Of a stretch of 64,000 nucleotides of DNA, positions 56,090 to 64,000 are shown piece after piece. The notes under the pieces are model-generated. The model did no database searches. It was not told the origin of the DNA and saw only the letters and a list, made by a program, of their open reading frames with translations. The stretch lies in the NCBI RefSeq assembly GCF_017347585.1, contig NZ_AP024480.1:952001-1016000 (forward strand). The letters run 5' to 3'. The translations under genes and the position numbers were made by a program. Position 1 is the first letter of the stretch, and each line of letters begins with the position of its first letter. Source of the DNA: Caldicellulosiruptor diazotrophicus. GTDB taxonomy: Bacteria; Bacillota; Thermoanaerobacteria; Caldicellulosiruptorales; Caldicellulosiruptoraceae.

Positions 56090-57040
56090 GTGGTAATTGA
56101 AGTGGTGGTAAATTTTGTAGTAGATAAGGAACTGGCAGGGGTAAAAGTGGAAAAAGCCATAAAAAAGAAATATCCTACAATTCCAATGAGTGTAATTTTT
56201 AAAATGCTCAGGAGAGGAGAAGTTATTGTAAGTTTGCTTCCCGCTCAAAGAGGACAGGTTTTGAGGTTTGGAGACACAGTAAGTTTTGAAATAGAAGAAA
56301 GATTTTTGGAGTACAAAAAAGTGGAGATTCTTAAAGTGTACGAGGATGATAACATTGTTGTAATTGACAAACCATACGGAATTCCGTCACATCCAGATTC
56401 TAACAATGAGTACTCAGTTGTCAACTGGATAGAAGATAATTATTCCAGCAAAGAAGAGCTTCCTCAGCTTTGTCACAGGCTTGACAGGAACACAGCAGGA
56501 CTTATGATTGTTGCAAAAAATAGACAAGTTTTAAGCGAGATGTTAAAATATATGAGTAGAAGGGCAATTATAAAGAAGTATTTATGTATAACTAAAAAAG
56601 CTGATTTGTCAGAAAGTGGAGTGCTTGTTCACTATCTTAAAAAAGATTCAAAAAAAAGCAAAGTATATATTTCTGACTTTCCACAAGATGGATATTCAGA
56701 AGTGGTGACAGCATATAAAATTGTGAGACAAAAAGATGACTTGCAGCTTGTTGATGTTGAAATCAAAACTGGCAAAACCCATCAAATCAGGTCGCAGCTT
56801 GCGCACGTTGGGCTTTGCATCTTGGGTGACAACAAGTATGGTGATTGGAAGCTAAATAAAAAGTACAAGGCAGAAATGCAAGCCTTGTGTGCTTATTATC
56901 TTAAATTTGAGATTGGTAAAAAAGGTGTTTTGAGATATTTGGATGGTCAAAAGATAGTAAAAGAGACAGTAGAATTCCCAGTTGATATCGAAGGTTTTTC
57001 TTCAATAAACGTATATAAAGAAAGAGGGCTGGAGATATGA
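56090..57040 (+). CDS. RluA-family pseudouridine synthase
   Basis: A 316-residue enzyme: an N-terminal S4-like RNA-binding region (VEKAIKKKYPTIPMSVIFKM), then the catalytic domain with NIVVIDKPYGIPSHPDSNNE, the active-site Asp in LCHRLDRNTAGLMIVAKN and TGKTHQIRSQLAHVG. It makes pseudouridine in rRNA or tRNA; RluC/RluD subtypes cannot be told apart. GTG 56090 is very near AAAAGGGAG, so GTG 56102 or 56105 may be the real start. It overlaps the CapA gene by 4 bases. Confidence 0.88.
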   Translation: MVIEVVVNFVVDKELAGVKVEKAIKKKYPTIPMSVIFKMLRRGEVIVSLLPAQRGQVLRFGDTVSFEIEERFLEYKKVEILKVYEDDNIVVIDKPYGIPSHPDSNNEYSVVNWIEDNYSSKEELPQLCHRLDRNTAGLMIVAKNRQVLSEMLKYMSRRAIIKKYLCITKKADLSESGVLVHYLKKDSKKSKVYISDFPQDGYSEVVTAYKIVRQKDDLQLVDVEIKTGKTHQIRSQLAHVGLCILGDNKYGDWKLNKKYKAEMQALCAYYLKFEIGKKGVLRYLDGQKIVKETVEFPVDIEGFSSINVYKERGLEI

Positions 57041-58284
57041 GAAAGCTTTTATATGTATTGGGGTCATTTATCATAATACTTTTGATAGGAATAAATGCTC
57101 TTTTTTATTATGAAAATATGTACATCAAAAAATACATTCCTGTCTCAGAAGAGGTTTTTAGAAAACCTCAGCAAAAGACTTTGCCAAAGACACAGCAGAA
57201 TAAGAATACTTCTGCTAAAAACAATTCTTTGTCTGTTAAGCTTAAGTCCCAACCAAAAGAATACAAGGCAAGTTTATTTATGGCAGGAGATGTGTTTTTC
57301 AACGGCTATCTTTTAAGATCTTATTATGATAGGCAATCTCAGAATTATGTATTTGGGGACATTTTGGAAAATGTGAAAGATATCACTTATGCGGACCTTA
57401 GTATTTTCAAGTTTGATAGCACAATTACGGATGTTATCCCTGTTTCAACATATGGAAAGTACAATGCTCCAAAAGAGGTTCTAAACATTCTAAAATCAGC
57501 TGGGTTTAATCTTGCAGTACTTTCATCATCACATATATTTGACGGGAAAATAGATGGTTTACAGCAAACAGTAAAAAATCTAAAAGATGCTAAAATTGAA
57601 ACAGTTGGTGTTAAGTTTACTCAAGAAGAACATACTTCAAAAGTTTTTGATATAAATAATATAAGAGTTGGTGTTGCTGCATTTACAAAAGATCTTTCAT
57701 CAATCTATTTGGGAGAAAACTTAAATTACAAAAACTTTATCAGTATTTTAAACAAAGATGAAATTCAAAATGAAATTGAATACTTGAAAGGGTTAAATTG
57801 TGACGTTATAATAGCATATACAAACTGGGGAGTTGAAAATTCAAACTCAGTTAGTTTTGAGCAGAAAGAATTTGCAAAAGAGCTTATAAAGAATGGTGTT
57901 GATATTGTAATTGGTACTCATACTCATACAATTCAGCCGTTTGAAAAGGTTAAGGTTGAGGATGAGTCAGGCAACGTAAAAGAAGGGATAGTATTTTATT
58001 CGCTTGGTAATTTCCTGTGCGACCAGACAGTTATTTTTCCATACAATAGATTTGGTTTGACAGTGAGACTTGATCTTGTTAAAAAAGAAAATAAGCTCAC
58101 TAAAAAGGTATCAGTTGAGCCAATATATATCTTTAGAAAGACAAGAAGGAATGCAAGTTACTATGATTTTATTGTTCTTAAAGCAAAAGACATTTTAAAT
58201 AGAACTGATGTAAAAACATCCTACATTAATTATGCCAAGAAACTGCTTGAAGATGTTGATAAATGGCTTAGAACTGTGCAATAA
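57037..58284 (+). CDS. CapA-family (PgsA-like) membrane-anchored protein
   Basis: A 415-residue protein with an N-terminal anchor (about 4-24) and a Ser/Lys-rich linker. The CapA metallophosphatase-like fold follows: SLFMAGDVFFNGYL, YADLSIFKFDSTI, LNILKSAGFNLAVLSSSHIF, VIIAYTNWGVEN and VIGTHTHTIQPFEKV. CapA proteins take part in poly-gamma-glutamate capsule synthesis or related wall polymers, but no capBC genes are seen, so the role is unproven. The expected G-D and H-x-H positions are kept, but the usual asparagine in the N-H pair is SSH. Confidence 0.85.
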   Translation: MRKLLYVLGSFIIILLIGINALFYYENMYIKKYIPVSEEVFRKPQQKTLPKTQQNKNTSAKNNSLSVKLKSQPKEYKASLFMAGDVFFNGYLLRSYYDRQSQNYVFGDILENVKDITYADLSIFKFDSTITDVIPVSTYGKYNAPKEVLNILKSAGFNLAVLSSSHIFDGKIDGLQQTVKNLKDAKIETVGVKFTQEEHTSKVFDINNIRVGVAAFTKDLSSIYLGENLNYKNFISILNKDEIQNEIEYLKGLNCDVIIAYTNWGVENSNSVSFEQKEFAKELIKNGVDIVIGTHTHTIQPFEKVKVEDESGNVKEGIVFYSLGNFLCDQTVIFPYNRFGLTVRLDLVKKENKLTKKVSVEPIYIFRKTRRNASYYDFIVLKAKDILNRTDVKTSYINYAKKLLEDVDKWLRTVQ

Positions 58285-58318
58285 ACAAAATTTGAGTATG
58301 TAGGGGGATTATACTGAG

Positions 58319-60127
58319 GTGGAAAGAAGACAAGACAGAATTCGTAACTTTTGCATAATTGCTCACATAGACCATGGGAAGTCAACCTTAGCTGACAGAA
58401 TAATTGAGCTCACAGGAGCACTAACAGAAAGAGAGATGCAGGACCAGGTCCTTGACACCTTGGACATAGAAAGAGAAAGAGGGATTACCATAAAAGCCCA
58501 GGCGGTAAGGCTCAACTATAAAGCAAAGGATGGAAAGGAATATACCTTTCATTTGATAGATACTCCTGGTCATGTTGACTTTACCTATGAAGTTTCACGA
58601 AGCCTTGCTGCCTGTGAGGGTGCAATTTTGGTTGTTGATGCAACCCAAGGTATTGAAGCACAGACGCTTGCGAATGTCTATCTCGCGCTTGAACACAATT
58701 TAGAGATAATACCTGTTATAAACAAGATTGACCTTCCAAGTGCAAGACCTGAAGAGGTCAAAAAAGAGATAGAAGATATGATTGGACTTGATGCATCAGA
58801 TGCACCGCTCATCTCAGCTAAAATGGGTATTAATATTGAAGAGGTTTTAGAGAGGATAGTAAGAGATATTCCGCCACCGAAAGGTGACGATTCAAAACCA
58901 CTAAAAGCTTTGATTTTTGATTCGCTTTATGACAACTACAAAGGTGTTTTGGCGTATGTAAGAGTGTTTGACGGAGTTGTAAAACCTAATATGACCATTA
59001 AGATGATGTCAACAGGTGCTCAATTTACTGTAACAGAAGTTGGGTATTTTAAACCAGGGATGTTAATTCCATGTGATGAGCTGAGAGCAGGTGATGTTGG
59101 CTACATTGCAGCGTCAATTAAGACTGTAAGGGATACAAGAGTTGGTGATACTATAACTGATGCGAACAATCCGGCTGATGAACCTCTACCGGGTTTTAGA
59201 AGATTAAATCCAATGGTGTTCTGTGGAATTTATCCGACAGGAGATACGAAGTACGAAGAGCTAAAAGAAGCTTTAGAAAAGCTTCAGTTAAACGATGCGG
59301 CGCTGTTTTTTGAACCAGAAAGTTCAGCGGCACTCGGTTTTGGTTTTAGATGTGGATTTCTTGGGCTTTTGCATATGGAGATTGTTCAAGAAAGGCTTGA
59401 GAGGGAATATGATTTGGATATAATCACAACAGCACCTTCTGTTGTGTTTAAGGTTACAAAGACAGACGGTGAGGTTTTGTATATTGACAATCCAACAAAA
59501 CTGCCACCCCCGAACGAGATTGCCAAGATGGAAGAGCCAATGGTAAAAGCAACTATTATGGTACCAAACGAATTTGTAGGTAGTGTAATGGAGCTGTGCC
59601 AGGAAAGAAGAGGAATTTTTAAAGATATGTCATATATTGAGACAACACGAGTTATTCTCACTTATGAAATGCCTCTTATGGAGATTGTGTACGACTTTTT
59701 CGATGCTCTAAAGTCAAGGTCAAAAGGTTATGCGTCGTTTGACTATGAATTTATAGGGTATACTGAGTCAAAACTTGTAAAGCTTGACATTATGATAAAA
59801 GGCGAAGTTGTTGACGCACTTTCGTTTATTGTTCACAGGGATAAAGCTTATCAAAGAGCAAGAAGAATTGTTGAGAAATTAAAAGAGGAGATTCCTCGAC
59901 ACTTATTTGAAATACCAATTCAAGCTTGCATTGGCAGTAAGGTTATTGCAAGAGAAACGGTAAAAGCTTTGCGAAAAGATGTGCTTGCTAAGTGTTATGG
60001 CGGGGATGTTACGCGAAAGAAGAAGCTTTTAGAAAAGCAAAAAGAAGGTAAAAAGCGCATGAAACAGGTTGGCGAGGTTGAGATACCGCAGGAGGCATTT
60101 ATGGCTGTTTTAAAGCTTGAAGATTAA
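58319..60127 (+). CDS. lepA: Elongation factor 4 (LepA)
   Basis: A 602-residue translational GTPase: [55 protein letters not shown] and the LepA-specific C-terminal domain with [16 protein letters not shown]-like region, then [20 protein letters not shown] and [19 protein letters not shown]. It moves ribosomes back one step or rescues stalled ones. GTG 58319 follows GGGGG. Its last codons overlap the open frame of the next gene. Confidence 0.97.
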   Translation: MERRQDRIRNFCIIAHIDHGKSTLADRIIELTGALTEREMQDQVLDTLDIERERGITIKAQAVRLNYKAKDGKEYTFHLIDTPGHVDFTYEVSRSLAACEGAILVVDATQGIEAQTLANVYLALEHNLEIIPVINKIDLPSARPEEVKKEIEDMIGLDASDAPLISAKMGINIEEVLERIVRDIPPPKGDDSKPLKALIFDSLYDNYKGVLAYVRVFDGVVKPNMTIKMMSTGAQFTVTEVGYFKPGMLIPCDELRAGDVGYIAASIKTVRDTRVGDTITDANNPADEPLPGFRRLNPMVFCGIYPTGDTKYEELKEALEKLQLNDAALFFEPESSAALGFGFRCGFLGLLHMEIVQERLEREYDLDIITTAPSVVFKVTKTDGEVLYIDNPTKLPPPNEIAKMEEPMVKATIMVPNEFVGSVMELCQERRGIFKDMSYIETTRVILTYEMPLMEIVYDFFDALKSRSKGYASFDYEFIGYTESKLVKLDIMIKGEVVDALSFIVHRDKAYQRARRIVEKLKEEIPRHLFEIPIQACIGSKVIARETVKALRKDVLAKCYGGDVTRKKKLLEKQKEGKKRMKQVGEVEIPQEAFMAVLKLED

Positions 60128-60155
60128 AACATTTAGAAGGAAGTGCAACTTACAA

Positions 60156-61286
60156 TTGAAAACTGTAGGACTATATATTCACATTCCATTTTGTAAAAAG
60201 AAGTGTTATTACTGCGATTTTGTGTCATATGAAAATGTAAATGATGATGTGATTTTTTCATATTTTAGAGCGCTTGAAAGTGAGTTAATTTATTATAAAG
60301 AAAATTATGAAATTGAAATAGACACAATTTATATAGGGGGTGGCACACCTTCTTTCATTTCTGCCAAGTATATTTTAGCACTATTAGAATTTTTATATTC
60401 AAATTTCAAGATTAAAAGCAACTGCGAGATAACCATCGAAGCAAATCCTGAGAGTATCACACAGGAAAAACTTCGAAGCTACAGCTTGGCAGGAGTAAAC
60501 AGACTCAGTGTGGGGATACAGTCGCTTAACGATGTAGAACTGAGAGCAATTGGTAGAGTCCATAATTCTGAAGTTGCGCTTAAGATTTTGAGTGTGGTAC
60601 CTTTATATTTTGTAAATTTTAGCGTTGATGTTATCACAGGTCTTCCATATCAGACTTTTAAAAGTTTTATGCAAACACTTAAGACTCTTTTAGAATTTTC
60701 ACCGCCTCATATGTCAATTTATTCACTGAAGATAGAAGAGGGAACACCTCTTTTTGAAAGATACGAAGAGTATAAGAGCTTATTGCCAAGCGAAGATGAA
60801 GAAAGAAGAATGTTCTGGTGGGCAAAGAGAATACTTTCTGAGGTTGGACTTTATCATTATGAGATTTCTAATTTTGCTAAGAAAGGTTTTGAGTGCAAAC
60901 ACAACTTGAAATACTGGAATGTAGAGGAATACATTGGAATTGGCTGTGCAGCTCATTCATTTTTTGAGGGTTGTAGGTATTATAACACTTCTAATATAAA
61001 CGAATATGCTAAGAAAATTAAGGAAAATGGTTTAGCTGTGGAAGGGGAGGAGTTTATTTCAAATGAAGAAAGTGAAAAGGAGTTTATCATATTAGGGCTA
61101 AGAAAGATAGAAGGATTTTCTCTTGATGAATTTAGAGAAAGATTTGGCGTAGAGTTTGAAAGAAAGTACAACTCTCAAATTGAGAAGCTGAAAAAATATG
61201 GATTGATAGAGGTAAACAACAGCCGTCTAAAACTTACAGAAAGAGGAATTGACCTTGCAAATTTGGTGTGGCGGGAATTTGTATAA
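60156..61286 (+). CDS. hemW: HemW-like radical SAM protein
   Basis: A 376-residue radical SAM enzyme: YIHIPFCKKKCYYCDF carries CxxxCxxC and the following Cys, then DTIYIGGGTPSFIS and LSVGIQSLNDVELRAIGRVH. The C-terminal HemN-like domain has LKYWNVEEYIGIGCAAHSFF. HemW is a heme chaperone, although many clostridial copies are labelled coproporphyrinogen dehydrogenase. The start TTG 60156, 12 bases after AGAAGGAAG, gives a family-like N-terminus; the TTG inside lepA would add 13 unrelated residues. It precedes the hrcA operon. Confidence 0.9.
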   Translation: MKTVGLYIHIPFCKKKCYYCDFVSYENVNDDVIFSYFRALESELIYYKENYEIEIDTIYIGGGTPSFISAKYILALLEFLYSNFKIKSNCEITIEANPESITQEKLRSYSLAGVNRLSVGIQSLNDVELRAIGRVHNSEVALKILSVVPLYFVNFSVDVITGLPYQTFKSFMQTLKTLLEFSPPHMSIYSLKIEEGTPLFERYEEYKSLLPSEDEERRMFWWAKRILSEVGLYHYEISNFAKKGFECKHNLKYWNVEEYIGIGCAAHSFFEGCRYYNTSNINEYAKKIKENGLAVEGEEFISNEESEKEFIILGLRKIEGFSLDEFRERFGVEFERKYNSQIEKLKKYGLIEVNNSRLKLTERGIDLANLVWREFV

Positions 61287-61313
61287 AAAGGTCAAAGAAA
61301 GTCAAAAATATAC

Positions 61314-61342
61314 TTGACAAAAATCTACTCAAGTGATATCTT
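61314..61342 (+). promoter_or_regulatory. Promoter of the hrcA-grpE-dnaK operon
   Basis: TTGACA (61314-61319) with TATCTT (61337-61342) after 17 bases, directly upstream of the CIRCE element. Confidence 0.65.
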
Positions 61343-61353
61343 ATATCTTAGAA

Positions 61354-61380
61354 TTAGCACTCATCAACAGAGAGTGCTAA
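61354..61380. promoter_or_regulatory. CIRCE operator (HrcA binding site)
   Basis: The perfect inverted repeat TTAGCACTC-9-GAGTGCTAA. HrcA binds here and is released on heat shock. Confidence 0.97.
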
Positions 61381-61396
61381 CAGTAAGGTGAGGAAA

Positions 61397-62428
61397 ATGC
61401 TGGATGAAAGAAAAAAAAGAATACTGGAAGCCATTATAGATGATTATATAAATACAGGTGAGCCTGTTGGGTCAAGAACAATTGCTAAGAAGTACATTTT
61501 TGGTATTTCTTCTGCTACAATCAGAAATGAGATGTCGGATTTAGAAGAGATGGGATATTTAGAGCAGCCTCACACATCAGCTGGTAGGATTCCCTCAGAT
61601 AAGGGCTACAGGTATTACGTTGATGAGCTGATGAAGGTATCAAGACTTTCGCCACAGCAAGTTGAATATATCAGGTCGCAGCTTAATATTAAATTTAATG
61701 AAATAAATGAATATATGGAAACCATTGCGAAAATAATATCTAATCTTACGAACTACACAGCTGTAATTTCAACACCAAATGTAAAAAAGAGTTTTATAAA
61801 GTTTCTTCAACTTGTACCGGTTGATAGCAAAAGATATATACTAATTTTAGTAACAAACACAGGTCTTGTGAAAGATATTCTCTTGGACAAACCGGAGAAT
61901 GTGGATATAAAAGATTTCATATATATATCGAATATCCTTAATGAAAAACTAAGCGGACTTAGACTTGAAGAGATTGATCAGAAAATTGTACTTGACATCG
62001 AAAATATACTTGGTAAAAACAAAACAATCTTGTCGCCAATAATTGAAAATGTATTGCGCACAATTAGTGCTGCTGATAGTACAGAAGTTGTTTTGAGTGG
62101 AATCAAGAACATGTTTGATTTTCCAGAGTTTAGTGATGTTTTAAAGGCAAAGATATTTCTGCATATATTTGAGCAAAAGGAGATGTTAAGACAAATAATA
62201 AACTCTGCAATGCATGAACATATAACCATCAGGATTGGGACAGAAAATCCCATAGAGGATTTAAAAGAGTGCAGTATTGTTCTTTCCACTTACAAAATAG
62301 GTGATAATATTGCTGGTTCGATAGGCATAATTGGTCCAAAAAGGCTGAGATATTCTCAAACAGTTTCACTGATTGATTATATTTGCGATACATTATCTGA
62401 TATTTTGACTAGACTTTTCACAGAATAA
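61397..62428 (+). CDS. hrcA: Heat-inducible transcription repressor HrcA
   Basis: A 343-residue repressor: the winged helix EPVGSRTIAKKYIFGISSAT then IRNEMSDLEEMGYLEQPHTS near the start, and the C-terminal GAF-like domain with EQKEMLRQIINSAMHEHITI then GTENPIEDLKECSIVLSTYK. It binds CIRCE just upstream, so the operon is autoregulated. ATG 61397 after AAGGTGAGG is preferred over GTG 61388, which lies inside that site. Confidence 0.96.
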   Translation: MLDERKKRILEAIIDDYINTGEPVGSRTIAKKYIFGISSATIRNEMSDLEEMGYLEQPHTSAGRIPSDKGYRYYVDELMKVSRLSPQQVEYIRSQLNIKFNEINEYMETIAKIISNLTNYTAVISTPNVKKSFIKFLQLVPVDSKRYILILVTNTGLVKDILLDKPENVDIKDFIYISNILNEKLSGLRLEEIDQKIVLDIENILGKNKTILSPIIENVLRTISAADSTEVVLSGIKNMFDFPEFSDVLKAKIFLHIFEQKEMLRQIINSAMHEHITIRIGTENPIEDLKECSIVLSTYKIGDNIAGSIGIIGPKRLRYSQTVSLIDYICDTLSDILTRLFTE

Positions 62429-62450
62429 ATTAAAGAGGTGATTTGCGAAG

Positions 62451-63119
62451 ATGTTTGAAATGGAAAACAAAGATTTAAAGAGTGAGGATGTAAATTCTTC
62501 TGAGGCTCAGATTTTAGAAGAAGCAAATTTCGGGGGAAAAAATGAAAATTCTCAAGAATCTCAAGAGGACGCAGCAAAAACACAGGAAAATGATGGGGCA
62601 AATGAAAGTAGTGAAAATATTGAAGTTGAACCTCACCAAGAGGACATTGTGAAAACTTTAAAAAAGCAGCTAGAAGAGAAAGAAAGGGAGGTTGAAGAGT
62701 ACAAAAGTCTATGTCAGAGAATAGCTGCTGATTTTGATAACTACAAAAAGAGAATAGCAAAAGATAAAGAGAATATGTATTATGAAGTTGTTGCTGATGT
62801 TGTTGGGAAATTCCTTCCGATTGTTGACAACTTTGAAAGAGCAATTGATTCTGCAAAAAATTCAAAAGATACAAATGATGATCTTTTAAAGGGGCTTGAA
62901 ATGATAAAAAAACAGATTGATGATATTTTTTCCAAACTTGGTGTTGAGCCAATTGAGGCTTTAAATAAAGAATTTGACCCGTACCTTCACAATGCAATTA
63001 TGCATGTTGAAGATGAAAGGTACGGTAAAAATGTTGTAATTGAAGAATTCCAAAAAGGTTACAAGATAAAAGATAGAGTTATTAGATATAGTCTTGTAAA
63101 GGTTGCAAATGCAAATTAA
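62451..63119 (+). CDS. grpE: Nucleotide exchange factor GrpE
   Basis: A 222-residue GrpE. The N-terminal 75 residues are acidic and disordered (ENSQESQEDAAKTQENDG and similar), then a long coiled coil (KTLKKQLEEKEREVEEYKSL, DFDNYKKRIAKDKENMYYEV). The C-terminal beta domain has ILDIFSKLGVEPIEALNKEF-like order and VRKGYKIKDRVIRYSLVKV-like strands. It exchanges ADP on DnaK. The acidic head is longer than in E. coli GrpE. It starts at ATG 62451 after AAAGAGGTGATT. Confidence 0.95.
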   Translation: MFEMENKDLKSEDVNSSEAQILEEANFGGKNENSQESQEDAAKTQENDGANESSENIEVEPHQEDIVKTLKKQLEEKEREVEEYKSLCQRIAADFDNYKKRIAKDKENMYYEVVADVVGKFLPIVDNFERAIDSAKNSKDTNDDLLKGLEMIKKQIDDIFSKLGVEPIEALNKEFDPYLHNAIMHVEDERYGKNVVIEEFQKGYKIKDRVIRYSLVKVANAN

Positions 63120-63128
63120 ATTAAGTAA

Positions 63129-64000
<872 letters not shown>

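Overview
The window comes from a low-GC, anaerobic, spore-forming Firmicute. Gene content and protein style fit a thermophilic clostridial lineage such as Caldicellulosiruptor. This is inference from TTG/GTG starts with strong GGAGG sites, AT-rich codon use, SleB/DacF-type cell-wall enzymes, an hrcA-grpE-dnaK operon with CIRCE, and a Feo/Fur iron locus. No species-specific marker was checked.

Layout. Positions 1-12.2 kb hold ordinary chromosomal genes: an AraC regulator, a SIMPL protein, thioredoxin with a CsoR/CstR-family repressor, a GT4 glycosyltransferase with an alpha/alpha-toroid partner, trmK, a Nif3-like protein, ligA, a UbiB-like kinase, a phasin-like protein and cysK. Positions 12.2-15 kb carry a KaiC-like ATPase with a small partner on the minus strand, then a small basic protein and a DUF4846 lipoprotein.

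Positions 15.2-34.4 kb form a defence island. It opens with a decayed NERD-domain gene. A two-gene module follows: a very large RecQ-type helicase and an OLD-family ATPase-TOPRIM nuclease, which resembles Gabija in layout but with a RecQ-type rather than UvrD-type helicase. Next comes a six-gene block: DUF499 ATPase, DUF3780, a DUF1156 DNA methyltransferase, a Cys-rich zinc-ribbon protein, a PLD-SNF2 helicase and a DUF262/HNH protein. The methyltransferase is split by an IS256-family element (26311-27616) flanked by a perfect 9-bp target duplication. Removing the element and one repeat copy restores a 966-residue open frame, so the insertion looks recent.

Positions 34.4-64 kb return to chromosomal functions: a DUF815 ATPase, a SurA_N-like exported protein, a TetR-controlled MacB/FtsX-type ABC exporter with three matching 16-bp operators, an ECF sigma/anti-sigma/ABC operon, a nitroreductase, an unrecognised TIM-barrel-like protein, a flavin reductase, a secreted PepF, the feoA-feoB-Cys-rich-fur locus with a Fur box, a CBM25-like domain protein, SleB, DacF, tRNA-Pro(GGG), a GT4 transferase, an RluA-type pseudouridine synthase, CapA, lepA, hemW-like, and CIRCE-hrcA-grpE-dnaK, with dnaK cut by the window end.

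The strongest points for follow-up are the RecQ/OLD pair, the DUF499/DUF1156 block with its IS-inactivated methylase, the clustered TetR operators, and the anomalous 5' end of the ECF sigma gene.
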